Part shown: positions 10,387 through 20,669 of the stretch, piece after piece
How positions within the stretch are numbered: position 1 is the stretch's first letter
How the letters are laid out: each line of letters begins with the position of its first letter
From: Symbiodinium natans
Taxonomy: Eukaryota > Sar > Dinophyceae > Suessiales > Symbiodiniaceae
Assembly: GCA_905221605.1 (NCBI GenBank)
Contig: CAJNDS010002141.1
Span: forward strand, 583,378 to 640,285
Reading direction: 5' to 3'
Length of the DNA: 56,908 nt
Notes under the pieces: model-generated
What the model was told of the DNA's origin: nothing
Database searches by the model: none
What the model saw: the letters and a program-made list of their open reading frames with translations, nothing else
Translations under genes and position numbers: made by a program

Positions 10387-10496
10387 AGGGTTCTTAAGGG
10401 AGGGGGAGTCAAGGGGGGTTAGGTACCTAGGGAACCTTAGGGAAGCTTAGGGAGCCTCAGGGAGCAGTTGGGAGCATTAGGGACCTTGGGTTACAT
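10387..10496 (+). mobile_element. Dispersed element, family G
   Basis: Starts GGGTTCTTAAGGGAGGGGG and is full of CTTAGGGA-type motifs. Related copies lie at about 236-306, 22083-22167 and 46647-46750. No open frame, so non-autonomous if mobile. Confidence 0.55.
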
Positions 10497-10812
10497 TTAA
10501 GAGCCTCCGGCTCAAGCCGCCGACCCCGCCGGAGCATTGTTCAGGGCTCAAGCGGCGCAGCGTGCCCCGGCGCCAAACCCTAAACCTAAACCCGACCCTA
10601 AACCCTACAGCCGAAACCCTAAACCCTACAGCCTAAACCCTAGCCTCAGCCCTAAAGCCGAACCCTAAACCCCAAAGTAAAGCCTAAACCGAAACCGGAA
10701 CCCTAAACCCCGAAAGCCTAAACCGAGGACAGCCCAACGACCACAGGCTTAGGGTTAAGGGTGGGAGGGCTTAGGGTTTAGGGTTTCGGGTGCAGGTTAA
10801 GTTTGGGGGAAG

Positions 10813-10815
<3 letters not shown>

Positions 10816-10878
<63 letters not shown>
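10816..10878 (+). repeat. Poly-G tract of about 62 bp
   Basis: Pure guanine homopolymer. Confidence 0.95.
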
Positions 10879-10879
<1 letters not shown>

Positions 10880-11015
10880 AGGCGGAAGGGGTTTTCACCT
10901 CCAGAAACCTATCCAACACGCCGCCAGGGTCGGCGGATACTCCCCTTGAACCCTAAACCCTGAACCCTAAACCCCAAACCCTAAACCCTTCCTAAACCCT
11001 GAACCCTAAACCCTA

Positions 11016-14000
11016 GCTCAGCGTCCAGGCCGCTGAACATGCCCGGACAAGGGCGCACCCGGGTGCGCAGCGCAGAGGAGTGCCAGGCGCTTCAGAGCGA
11101 CAGTTCCCTAAGCCCGAAAACCAAACCCGAAACACTAAACCCTAAACCCTAAACCCTTGTGCGTTTTAGGTCTTATGGGTTTTGGGGGTTTTGGGGGGCT
11201 TATGGGTTGGGATGTTCCCCCTTATACGAACAGTCCTTAGTAGCCATTGCGACAGGGGGTACTATAGTCCCTATTAAGGACTGTTAGTGTAACGGGGAAC
11301 ATCCCCATTTCTCGGGCTTATGGGGCTATGGAGTGAGTTTGCGCATTCTTTGCGGGCGCGGGTCCCAGGCCTTCTCTCCACCTTTTTTTGTGGGGCGGGG
11401 GGCCTTGAGAATCTAGGAATTGAGGGTTTAGGGTGTAGGGGTTCTGCGTTTAGGGTGACGGTTCGGAGCTTCTCCAAGTCATGGCCTGTTTGTGTGCACC
11501 CCGAATCGGAACCCCAAGACTTGAACTGTCCAGTTGCCTAGCCCTAAAACCTAAACCCTAAACCCTAAACCCTAAACCCTAAACCCTGAACCCTTTTGGG
11601 TGTAGGGTTGGGCGGGTGGTGGCTTAGGCTTTAAGGTTCAGAGCGTTGGGATTCTACAGGGTTGAAGTTTGAGGGCTTCAAGTTCAGGATTGACAGGGTT
11701 TGTAGACTCCAGATCCGAAACCTTGGGCCCAGCCTCAACCCAAAACCCTAAACCCTAACTCCTCAGCCCGACAGAATAATCCTCCTAACCCTGAACCCTA
11801 GCCCTAAACCCTCAACCCTAAACCCCACAATGTTGGGCAGGCGCGCTGCTCCCGCACCCCGGGCTGTGCGTACTTCACCATGCGCCTGGGCTGTGACGGT
11901 AGATGGTTGAGGGTTCAGAGCTTGCGGTTGGTTGTTCCGGGTTTGAGGTTTCGGGTTGAGGGTTCATGGATTGGTCTTTCGGGCTTGCAGGGTTCGGGGG
12001 CTCATTTGGCTCGAAACTTTGGAGTTTGGCTTCGTTTGAAAGGGGGTCGGTGGTCCAGTCTGGAGGTCGGTGTTGATACTGTCGGGTTGCGCCCAGCTGC
12101 ATGTGCTTTTACTTCAAAGCAACCCTAAATCCTGCTTGAAGGTTCATGGCTAGCCATAAGTAGGCTTAGGGGTACTCTCAAACAAGGCTTTAATCATAAC
12201 TAGTAACTAGAGTTGCCCTGGTCAGTGCCCCAAGTTCTAACTACATAAACTTTACATAAGCCCTGAGCCCGAAATCCTAAACCCCCAATCCCGAAAACCC
12301 TAGACACTAAGACCCTAAACCCTAAATCCTAAGCCCTAAACCCTAAACCCTAAGCCCTAAGCCCTAAGCCCTAAGCACAATTCTCAGCTGCACCTGCCCG
12401 TGGGGCTTAGGGCAAGGGAGTGGTTTGGGATCGAGCTGGGGGTTTTAAAAACCCTAAGCGCTAACCCTGAAGCCCTTCTTTCCCTTGTTTGTGCTGGAAG
12501 GAGTTTCGCTTGTGAACCCCATTAGGGAAATAAGCTTGTGTTTCCGAGCACAGGTTTGGGGCTTAGGTTTCATGATTTAGGGGGTTCTCGAGCCTCACTC
12601 CCAGACAAAAAGGGGGTACCTTTTGTGGGGCCTTTTGGGTGCCTACTATGTGTATGAGAAGGACTGTGGTATTTTGCGGACATGTTACGTGGAGCCCTAT
12701 TTTGGGACATGGCCTGAGTATCCAAAGCCCTTACGCCCCAAGCCCTAAAACCTAGACCCGAAACCCCATAAACCCTAAACCTGAACCCTAAACCCTAAAC
12801 CCTAAATCCTCAACCCTCAACCCTCAACCCTCAACCCTAAACCCTAAACCCTAAACCCTAAACCCTAAACCCTAAACCCAAAACCACACCTACAGCCAAG
12901 GCTTAGCACGCACAACGGCATCAGAGGCTGCCATCTGCAGGCAGCTCCAAGATCCAAAACCTAAGCCCTAAACCCTAAACCCATGAGGGTTTAGGGTTTA
13001 GGGTTTAGGGTTTAGGGTTCAGGCCTAAACCAAGCCCCTGCTGTGTGAGAGTCCGAAACCCGACGGCTTCTGTATTCTCGAGATACCCTTTCCTTTGGGC
13101 TTCGGGCCGCCTAGACCCTACACCTAAAATCATTTTTGGGGGTGATTTAGGGTTTGGGGTTTAGGGTTTTAGGGTTTCCCCCAATATACTAAAAACTCAA
13201 CGATAATCGGGGTATTTACTATCAAGGGGTGGGGGGGGGGTTTAATATTAGGAGGATGGGATTTATAGACGTCAATTTCATTGCACCAGGGCCCCAAAAA
13301 GACCACATAAACATAAGGATCCTACTATTGGGGGTATAAGGGCCCCTATATGCGGGATTCTGGAAGACCATGTTTGTGGAATCCTTATGTTTATGTGGTC
13401 CTTTGGGCCCCCAGTAGGCCCTACGCCATAAACCGTTCTGCAGATCTTGGTTTAGGATTTGGGGCTTAGGGTTAGGAACCAAAGCTTTGGGGGTTTTATG
13501 GTTTAGGGGGTTTGAGGGTTAAGTAAGGGTTTTTCGCCCTCGAGCCAGCCTCCAAGCCCCCAAAAACTCGAAAACACATCCCTAAACCCTAAACCCTAAA
13601 CCCCAAACCCTAAACCCTCAACCCAGACCCTAAACCCTCAAAACACCTCATGAAGCCCTCAAGCATCCTAAGCCCTCAGCCAGCCAAAGCCCTTTGAACG
13701 CCCTAAAACGTCCCAAAAACACCCTAACAACAAACCCTACAGCAAGCATCCTAAAGCCCCCTTGAAAGTTATTGGGGGCCCACTTGGAGAGGCCTGAATC
13801 CAAAAACCTAAAATCTTCAGGGTTTAGGGTTTAGGGTTTTAGGGTTTAGGGTTTAGGGTTTAGGGTTTAGGGTTTAGGGTTTAGGGTTTTAGGGTTTAGG
13901 GTTTAGGGTTTAGGGTTTAGGGTTTAGGTTTTTCGGGTTTAGGGTTTAGGGTTTGGGGTTTAGGGTTTAGGGTTTAGGGTTTCAGGAGTACCGCGCCAAC

Positions 14001-14060
14001 TTGGTCCGAGCCCCTTTTGGGTCCGTGGCCGGGCCCGGGGACTGCGACCAAGAGGCCGAG
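11016..14060 (+). CDS. Apple/PAN-domain protein gene, partial
   Basis: Four exons rebuild most of one apple/PAN domain, a disulfide-stabilised binding module usually extracellular. Exon 1 (about 11016-11086) gives MPGQGRTRVRSAEECQ. Exon 2 (11841-11889) gives ARCSRTPGCAYFTMRL. Exon 3 starts at 12927 and gives CHLQ. Exon 4 (about 13986-14060) gives SVAGPGDCD, a typical domain end. Cysteine spacing fits the family. Introns 1 and 2 are fixed by frame and by target-site duplications (GCGC; GCTG). The exon 3/4 join is not resolved. The downstream island at 14733 is Pro/Thr-rich and could be a linker of the same protein. Ends of the gene are unknown. Confidence 0.65.
11087..11840 (+). mobile_element. 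Intron of PAN gene, GC-AG, with TSD GCGC
   Basis: Runs from GCGCTTCAG to GGGCAG|GCGC. Removing it joins CAG to GCGCGCTGC in frame and restores the conserved CQARC of the apple domain. It is 754 bp because it holds CCCTAAA arrays, a family-F element (11209-11305) and other filler. Confidence 0.65.
11209..11305. mobile_element. Hairpin element, family F
   Basis: Palindromic element of about 97 bp: GGGATGTTCCCCCTTATAC at one end and GGGGAACATCCCC at the other, with inner arms AACAGTCCTTA and TAAGGACTGTT. Four related copies in the window (16884, 21429, 28239, 32431). MITE-like, no coding capacity. Confidence 0.75.
11890..12926 (+). mobile_element. Intron of PAN gene, GC-AG, with TSD GCTG
   Basis: Starts GCTGTGACGG inside the codon after RL and ends ATCAGAG|GCTG. 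Precise removal gives the family-typical GCHLQ in frame. The 1,037 bp interior is mostly CCCTAAA variants and short unassigned sequence; no gene seen in it. Confidence 0.6.
12960..13025. repeat. Head-to-head telomere-type arrays
   Basis: CCCTAAACCCTAAACCC is followed after ATGA by GGGTTTAGGGTTTAGGG, making a near-perfect palindrome of telomere-type repeats. Confidence 0.9.
13289..13410. mobile_element. Hairpin element with about 30-bp inverted ends
   Basis: GGGCCCCAAAAAGACCACAT at the left pairs with ATGTGGTCCTTTGGGCCC at the right. The arms continue through AAACATAAGGAT and ATCCTTATGTTT. Non-coding and MITE-like. Confidence 0.75.
13500..13985. repeat. CCCTAAA and TTTAGGG arrays
   Basis: Mostly telomere-type repeats in both orientations between PAN exons 3 and 4; no gene seen. 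Confidence 0.7.
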
Positions 14061-14455
14061 GGTTTAGGGTTTAGGGTTTGGGGTTTAGGGTTTAGGGTTT
14101 AGGGTTTGGGGTTTAGGGTTTAGGTTTTATGCAGGGGTTTCGGGGTTTGGGAGTTTTGTGTCTTCGGCTTTCGGGTTTAGGGGTTTAGTGTTGAAAAGGG
14201 GTTTGGGGGTTTTGGGGTTTGGGGTTTAGGTCACGGGCTTCATCGGTTTAGGGTTTAAGACAGGTTGGCTGAAACCTCAGGGACCTAAACCCTAACCCTA
14301 AACGCCCTAAACCCCAAACCCTAATTTGGTGTTCGGTTAGGGCTTGCTTGAGCAGCCGGCCTAATCAAGAAGTTGAGGTGTCCCGGTAGGCTTGGATTTT
14401 ATTGGCTTCTGGGGTAGTTCACCCAAGCTCTAACTAAACCCTGCTAGAGAAGTTA

Positions 14456-14592
14456 CATGGTCCCTTGGCCTGGTCCGTTATCTTCTTCAAAGGGGTTCTT
14501 CCGTATGAGCCGTTGGGTTTTATAGGGCATATAAGGGCTACACACGGCTTTCCCAAATAGGGGCCCAGATTCAGAGACCATGTAGCTGCCTT
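14456..14592. mobile_element. Dispersed element, family H
   Basis: Left end AGTTACATGGTCCC pairs with right end GAGACCATGTAGCT. Related ends occur at 43433-43559 and about 43886-44120. Non-coding. Confidence 0.6.
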
Positions 14593-14732
14593 CAGCAACC
14601 CAAAACCCGCAGTTCCACCCTAAACCCCAAACCCTAAACCCTAAGAGAAATTAAATAATTCACTTTTATTTACAAACCCTACCCCCTAAACCCCAAACCC
14701 CAAACCCCTAAACTCCATAACCTTAGTCGCAG

Positions 14733-14835
14733 GCATTCCTTGCCTCCGCGTTTGCGCGCACCTCCACAGTTCCCACGGTGCCAACCGTGGCTCCCCAGCT
14801 GCCACGAGAGGCCCGCAGCCTTCAGCGGTGTAGGC
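14733..14835 (+). CDS. Exon candidate, Thr/Pro-rich linker
   Basis: After AGTCGCAG|GC the frame reads AFLASAFARTSTVPTVPTVA and on to PQLPRE. The low-complexity Thr/Val/Pro stretch suits a linker between extracellular domains, so it may continue the PAN gene upstream. Confidence 0.4.
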
Positions 14836-14999
14836 TTAGGCTTTTGAGTTCGCCTTCCTACATCCTAAAAAACCACGAGGCACTAAACCCTAAACCCTAA
14901 ACCCTAAACCCCAAACCCTAAACCCTACACCCTAACACCCTAAACCCTAGCCCTAAACCCGTCCTGAGTAGCAGGTATAAGGCTCGAGGGTTCTACTTG

Positions 15000-15063
15000 C
15001 TGTCGAATCTGGCTCTCCAAGCCGCAGGTGTCGAAGTACTTCATATCTGCACCCTGACAGTCC
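15000..15063 (+). CDS. Short exon candidate
   Basis: Open as LSNLALQAAGVEVLHICTLT, followed by GCAAAACCCTAAG repeats. Function unknown. Confidence 0.3.
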
Positions 15064-15259
15064 GCAAAACCCTAAGCCCTAAGCCCTAAACCCTAAACCC
15101 TAAACCCTAATGGCCGGAACGACCTGAGCCCAACAGTTTAAGGTTTAGGGGTGGGTTTAGGGTTTGAGGGTCCAGCTTCCTGAGCCCTGGGTTTAGGGTT
15201 TAGGGTTTAGGGTTTAGGGTTTAGGGTTTAGGGTTTAGGGTTTAGGGTTTAGGGTTTAG

Positions 15260-15388
15260 CTGGTTGGCCGCTTGTGCGGAGCCTTCCCCTGCCTACGGCG
15301 AACAGATGTTCACGTGTCGACGTCGGCAGCTTCGTTCCCACGCTGCCCGACGGTCACGCAGACAACATGTGGGGGTCCACGAGCGTGA
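15260..15388 (+). CDS. Exon candidate
   Basis: Open from the end of a TTTAGGG array for 42 codons (LVGRLCGAFPCLRRTDVHVS...) to TGA. Coding-like. Function unknown. Confidence 0.35.
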   Translation: MVGRLCGAFPCLRRTDVHVSTSAASFPRCPTVTQTTCGGPRA

Positions 15389-15494
15389 GGGTGTTTGCTC
15401 CTTCACTTGTCTTCGTGTTTCACAAGAGTGCTGACCGGTGACGCCGCAACATCCTGCCACAGATCTAAAATTTATATGTGATGGAGCAGACTGC

Positions 15495-15691
15495 GTGTGC
15501 AGACTATCCTGCAGCAAACCTGCCGCCAGAGTGCGGAGATGTACGAGGCTGCGGCGAATCACCAGCGGCTAATGCATTGTACCGCTTGCATGGGCCCAGT
15601 GTGCCGTCGAACCGATGGCGAGAGCACGGAGTGGCCATTTGTGAGATGCCCAAAGCCTGTGACGGCAATGCGACACCCTAGGCGGCCTTAA
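15495..15691 (+). CDS. Exon candidate, Cys-rich
   Basis: Open for 64 codons with SAEMYEAAANHQRLMHCTAC and further cysteines (GPVCRRTDGE, FVRCPKP). A second plus frame is also open; this one has higher GC at third positions. Family not recognised. Confidence 0.4.
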
Positions 15692-15917
15692 ACTGAGATG
15701 CTAACCCTAAACCTCAAACCCTAAACCTCAAACCCCAAACCCTAAACTGAAGACCGGCCCCCTTTCCAGCGATAGGGGCCAGTCGTTAGCAGGCCACCGG
15801 CAGGGGCCTGCGGACCCGTAGGCGAAGGCCGACCGGCGAGCCGTAAGGTCCTGGACCTCAGGTCCACGCGGCGCTCGAATAGGCCGCTTCTGTCAGCCTA
15901 TATAGTAATAACCCTGC

Positions 15918-16060
15918 CCGGAGGCTTAAATTAAGGGTTTGGGAACTTAAAATTAAGGCCCGGAGGCTTAAATTAAGGGTTTGGGAACCTAAAGTCAAGG
16001 CCTGGAAGCTTAAATTAAGGGTTCGGGAACCTGAAATCAAGGCCCCAATGCTTAAATTCA
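15918..16060 (+). repeat. 42-bp tandem repeat, about 3.5 copies
   Basis: Unit starts CCGGAGGCTTAAATTAAGGG and contains GGGAACTTAAAATTAAGG. It diverges slightly between copies and makes a repetitive minus-strand open frame. Confidence 0.85.
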
Positions 16061-16265
16061 GCGTTTGGCGAGTCGAGCCTGCCGCTTTTGCCGCAGCCAA
16101 TCCTGAACGGGCTAGACGTCCAGCCTTGAAACGGTTTCGAAGAACTGCGGAGTGGAACCGAGTCGAGACTGCTGACGGTTGTTCATTTTGGGGGGCAGAT
16201 CTTCTCATGATTTTGTCACGGTTGCTACGCGACTGCTTCTGCTCCACCAAACCATATATCCCCCC
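16061..16265 (+). CDS. Possible exon
   Basis: Open on plus (PAAFAAANPERARRPALKRF, then FRRTAEWNRVE). Its 5' part overlaps the 42-bp repeat. The minus strand is also open. Low confidence. Confidence 0.2.
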
Positions 16266-16883
16266 TTGATAGGGGGGTAGGGGGGGTAGACAACCCTAAA
16301 CCCGTCCAAGGTTTGTATTTTGGGTGGGAGGGGGGGCATTGCAGCTCATGCGCCGACCCCCAAACCCTAAACCCGAAACCCAATGCCTGGAGGGGGCTTG
16401 GGGTTTACACAGGGTTCTCGGGTTAGGTTTACGGCCTCTTTGGCCTGGACCTACGAGAAGCCCCCCAAAACCTAAACCCAAAGCCCCAAAATGGACCGAC
16501 TTTACCTTGGCATCCCCTAAACCCTAAACCCTAAACCCCTAAACCCTTAAACCACTAAGCCCCTAAACCCCTAAACCCTAAACCCTAAACCGATCAACCC
16601 ACAACCTCCCAAACCCGAACGCAGGCACTGCCTCCGGCTCCACCTCCTGCGCAGCCGAAGGCGAGGTGCCGTGTCGTACTGAGTTTTTTGGCTTTGCGTG
16701 TAATTTAGGGTTTAGGGTTTGGGGTTTGGGGTTTAAAAGTTTAGGGTTCAAAAGTTTAGGGTCTAAAAGTTTAGGGTTTAAAGTTTAGGGTTTAGGCTTA
16801 GGGCTTGTGGTTTAGGTAGGGTTTAGGGTTGATCGTTTGTCAACAAGCCCGTGTCTACCGTCTACGGCTAAACCCGAAACTTG

Positions 16884-16979
16884 AGATGTTCCCCCTTGTA
16901 CTAACAGTCCTTAATAGGGATGATAGCACCCCCTAGAATCATACCCATGAAGGACTGCTAGCTTAAGGGGGAGCGTCCC
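16884..16979. mobile_element. Hairpin element, family F
   Basis: GATGTTCCCCCTTGTACTAA at the left and GGGGGAGCGTCCC at the right with the shared inner ACAGTCCTTAATAGGG. About 96 bp. Confidence 0.75.
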
Positions 16980-17011
16980 AACCCTATACACGCTCAACCC
17001 GGTCTCAATCC

Positions 17012-17101
17012 CTTGATGTCAGGACTCCAGGAGCCCAGCAGAATCTCGGAATGCCCGAAGTTCAATACCCCCGAGTTTTCGCCTACCGGTTCGTCCCCTT
17101 T
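17012..17101 (+). CDS. Exon candidate
   Basis: Thirty codons (LDVRTPGAQQNLGMPEVQYP, then RVFAYRFVPF). Strongly coding-like. Function unknown. Confidence 0.4.
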
Positions 17102-17272
17102 TTCCCAAGAACCCTAAACCCAGGTTGAACCCCAAACGCATGTCCCAAGGGTTTGCGGTGCAGGGTTTGAGGATCTAGGGTTTAGGGTTTTAGGGTTTGG
17201 GGGTTTAGGGTTTTGGGCTTAGGGTTTTGGGTTTTGGGTTTTTGGGTTTTGGGTTTCAGGTTAGGGCGTTTT

Positions 17273-17338
17273 CTTGTGGTGCTGAACCTCGCCACCGAAG
17301 GTTCACTCGTGAACCTTGCGTTTGGGAGGAGGGTTTAG
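17273..17338 (+). CDS. Short exon candidate
   Basis: Open as LVVLNLATEGSLVNLAFGRR before GTTTAG. Function unknown. Confidence 0.3.
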   Translation, partial: LVVLNLATEGSLVNLAFGRRV

Positions 17339-17471
17339 TTCCTGTTGCATCTGGACTAGGGGTCCTAGGACCGAAGTTATACTAGTTGCCACCCAAGCTC
17401 TGCATATGGCTTGGCCCTAAACCCTAAACCCTGAATCCTGAACCCTAAACCCTGAACTCTAAACCCTGACG

Positions 17472-17555
17472 GCTGTTGAATACATCAGGTTGCCTTGCAC
17501 TATGAACCACGGTCTGCTGCTGGTGAGAAAAGCAGAGGACACCCTGATTTTAGCG
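17472..17555 (+). CDS. Exon candidate
   Basis: Open as AVEYIRLPCTMNHGLLLVRK and on to AEDTLILA, then TTTAGGG repeats begin. Function unknown. Confidence 0.4.
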
Positions 17556-17604
17556 TTTAGGGTTTAGGGTTTAGGGTTTAGGGTTTAGGGTTTAGGGTTT
17601 AGGG

Positions 17605-17673
17605 GGCCGCGTCAGGCTGCGCGAGGCAGGAGCCAAGCTAGCCGCCCTCGGCTGCAATGGCCCTGAGGGTCAA
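17605..17673 (+). CDS. Exon candidate
   Basis: GRVRLREAGAKLAALGCNGP in frame between a TTTAGGG array and a hairpin. Function unknown. Confidence 0.35.
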
Positions 17674-17685
17674 TGTACCCATCTA

Positions 17686-17744
17686 GTATATACTTGGGCC
17701 CTAAAGCTACTTTCTGGGAGCCCCTTTGAGGCCCAAGTATATAC
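17686..17744. mobile_element. 59-bp hairpin with perfect 15-bp arms
   Basis: GTATATACTTGGGCC at 17686 pairs exactly with GGCCCAAGTATATAC ending at 17744. A longer relative lies near 47495-47590. Minimal MITE-like element. Confidence 0.75.
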
Positions 17745-17820
17745 CATAGTCCTAAACCGTAAATCCTAAACCCTAAACCCTAAACCCTAAACCCTAAACC
17801 CCCTACTATATATGTACATG

Positions 17821-17948
17821 GACCCTTTGGGTGGGGCCATCGCTCGACAATTTTCGGGCTCCGGCGGATTGCCCCGCCGCGAGCCTCGGTCTCTCCTGCA
17901 GCCTTCAACAATTTTCGGGGGCCGAGGCAGCGAAGTTTTCCGCATCAG
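17821..17948 (+). CDS. Exon candidate
   Basis: Open as DPLGGAIARQFSGSGGLPRR and on to EPRSLLQPSTIFGGRGSEVF. A short sequence (ACAATTTTCGGG) occurs twice inside. Function unknown. Confidence 0.35.
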
Positions 17949-18051
17949 ATTTAGGGTTTGGGGTTTAGGGTTTAAGGCTAGAGGGTGTAGGGGTTTAGGT
18001 CTTAGGGCTTTGAATTTTGGGGCTTAGGATTTGCATCTTGCTGCTTTGCAG

Positions 18052-18107
18052 GTCACGTCCCTGCCGTCCATGGAGGCGCAGAAGGGTTTCCGGAATTCAT
18101 CTCACTT
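18052..18107 (+). CDS. Short exon candidate
   Basis: Good acceptor (TTGCTGCTTTGCAG|G), then VTSLPSMEAQKGFRNSSHL. Function unknown. Confidence 0.35.
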
Positions 18108-18293
18108 GGTTCCTATGTGGTATACTATTATAACCCCCAAAACCCTATTCATATCCCCCTCCTAGGGCTTCCTTGGAGGCTTGAGGGGTCTGGCCCTAAA
18201 CCCTAAACCTTAACCTCGAAACCCTAAGCCCCCAACCGAAGCCCACACAATAAAAGACGAGTCAAGGCGACCTTTTCCCTACAAGTTTTGCAG

Positions 18294-18340
18294 GGCACCT
18301 AGGAAACGAATCGAATGAAGCATTGTTTACAGCAGCCGAG
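18294..18340 (+). CDS. Short exon candidate
   Basis: Acceptor TACAAGTTTTGCAG|G, then HLGNESNEALFTAAE, then TTTAGGG. Function unknown. Confidence 0.3.
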
Positions 18341-18588
18341 GGTTTAGGGTGTAGCGTTTAGGGATCCGAGTTTAGCGTTTAGGGTTTAGGGCTTAGGGTT
18401 TAGGGTTTGGGTCTGGGGTTTGGGATTTAGGGTTTCTTGCTTGCTTGCTTGCTTGCTTGTTTGTTTGTTTGTTTGTGGCGTTGCGTCGTCTTCAGGTGAG
18501 GCTTTGCGGCTTTACAGTAGAGTTTAGGGTCGCACCCTGTTTGCCCTAGGCCCTAAACCTAGCTCTATCTGACCTATCCCTTACAAGC

Positions 18589-18657
18589 GAATCCATGCAA
18601 GCAGGCATCCCGCCAGAGACGGCCCGAAGATTTTGGGACAAAGGCTCGGGCTCCAGG
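18589..18657 (+). CDS. Exon candidate
   Basis: Open as ESMQAGIPPETARRFWDKGS. The peptide is coding-like. Function unknown. Confidence 0.4.
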
Positions 18658-18869
18658 GTTCTGTGCTGAGGGTTTAGGGTTTGGGGTTGAGGGTTTACTG
18701 GTGAGGGTTTACAGCTTCCAGGGCCTGAGGGTTTATAGGGTTTCGAAGGGTTCGGGCCCTGGTGGCCCGGGTCATTGGCGGAGGTGTAGGTTCAGGGGTT
18801 CGGGTTTTAGGGTTTAGTGTTTTGGGTTTAGGGTTTTGGGTTTTGGGTTTTAGGGTTTGTTTTTTAGGG

Positions 18870-18968
18870 AATACAGACAGCCTGGCGGCCCAGTTTTGGA
18901 AATCATTCCATGGCTACAAAAATGTGCGAGTTTGTGGGGGGTTTGCAGGGAAGAAGCCGTTGCGCTAA
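18870..18968 (+). CDS. Exon candidate ending in TAA
   Basis: NTDSLAAQFWKSFHGYKNVR, then VCGGFAGKKPLR and a stop. Could be a 3'-terminal exon. Function unknown. Confidence 0.4.
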   Translation, partial: NTDSLAAQFWKSFHGYKNVRVCGGFAGKKPLR

Positions 18969-19017
18969 ACCTACACCTACGTTTGTATACTGACAACCCT
19001 AAACCCTATGAGAGCCT

Positions 19018-19020
<3 letters not shown>

Positions 19021-19067
<47 letters not shown>

Positions 19068-19068
19068 C
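19021..19068 (+). repeat. GA microsatellite followed by G run
   Basis: About 19 GA units, then 10 G. Confidence 0.95.
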
Positions 19069-19230
19069 TTGAGAGCGGGGGTGTCTACAAGACGTGGTGT
19101 AGGTTTTGGGTTTTGGGTTTAGTTTTGGGGTTTTAGGGTTTTAGGGTTTCTAGGGTTTTAGGGTTTTAGGGTTGAGCCCTAATCAAACTCCGGGTTGCCT
19201 CTACCTCCCCTTAGGGTTTTAGGTATCTTT

Positions 19231-19320
19231 CTTGCCCCAGCGCTGCGAGGCTCCAACGCCCCAAAGCCCGGTGGAGCAGGCAAGCAGGAATCAGATCCCC
19301 CCAAGCCCTCTGTTTGGGGG
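19231..19320 (+). CDS. Exon candidate, Pro/Gly-rich
   Basis: LAPALRGSNAPKPGGAGKQE, then SDPPKPSVW. Probably a disordered segment if coding. Confidence 0.35.
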
Positions 19321-19873
19321 GGATTAGGGTTTAGGGTTTAGGGTTTAGGGTTTAGGGTTTAGGGTTGGGCTTCTCTACGTAAGTATAGTGGAGACCTCTT
19401 TTTCGGCCTTGGGTTCGGAGTTCAGGGCGGCTTATTCGGATAGGAACCTTCAACCCTGGGGCGCCCCCTGCAGAGCCCAACGATAAGGGTTTTATGGTTT
19501 AGGGTTTAGGGTTTAGGGTTTGGGGTTGAGGGTAACATCTTTCCTTGAAAGCTGAGGCAGCAACGGGCAGGAGCATCCAAGACACAGAAACCCCCAACAC
19601 TAAACCCTAAACCCTCAACCCTAAACTGCAGGTCTACTATGCCAAGCCCGAAGCCCTTTGCACAGCACCCTAAACCCTAAACCCGAAAACCCTAAACCCT
19701 AAACCCTACACCCTACATACCCTCCCAACCCAGACCCCCAGAAAAGACGCGGCGAAAGCGCCGACTGCCAAGTAAAATCGGCTTACGGGTTTGTCTGGTT
19801 GTGTCGTCTTAGTGGCTGAATGGGGTTTAGGGTTTGGGGTTTGGGGTTTAGGGTTTAGGGTTTTGTTAGGGTT

Positions 19874-20374
<501 letters not shown>

Positions 20375-20471
20375 CAGAAGAAGACAACGGCCAGATTGTG
20401 GTCGTCGGAGCTTGCAGGATATGCACGTGGGAGGTTCCCTAAATCAGGGGCGCCTGCCGTGGTTTGGCCCG
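20375..20471 (+). CDS. Exon candidate directly after an introner
   Basis: Begins right after the CAACTAAG end of the family-A element and is open for 32 codons (QKKTTARLWSSELAGYARGR...). Position and composition support an exon. Function unknown. Confidence 0.4.
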
Positions 20472-20569
20472 ATCCTAACCCGAAACCCTAACCCCTGTAA
20501 GTAGGGTTTAGGGTTTAGGGTTTAGGGTTCAGGGTTCAGGGTCCAGCCAAACCGTATAAGCAAAACCTA

Positions 20570-20661
20570 AGCCAGCCTCTCATTCGCTGCCAGGCTACAC
20601 GTGGGCCTGCCAAACCAGAGCTGTGTCCCAGACGCGTCTTCTCCTTGAGTGCGGATGTTCA
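20570..20661 (+). CDS. Exon candidate
   Basis: SQPLIRCQATRGPAKPELCP, then RRVFSLSADVQ, then TTTAGGG. Function unknown. Confidence 0.35.
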
Positions 20662-20669
20662 GGGTTTAG

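Noticed and set aside
12900-12960. Exon reading TYSQGLARTTASEAAIC
   Set aside because: The splice-consistent PAN exon uses another frame starting at 12927 (CHLQ). This shows that open frame alone is weak evidence for other islands too.
15775-15885. rRNA or structured RNA fragment
   Set aside because: GC-rich with short palindromes, but no recognisable rRNA core or conserved RNA motif.
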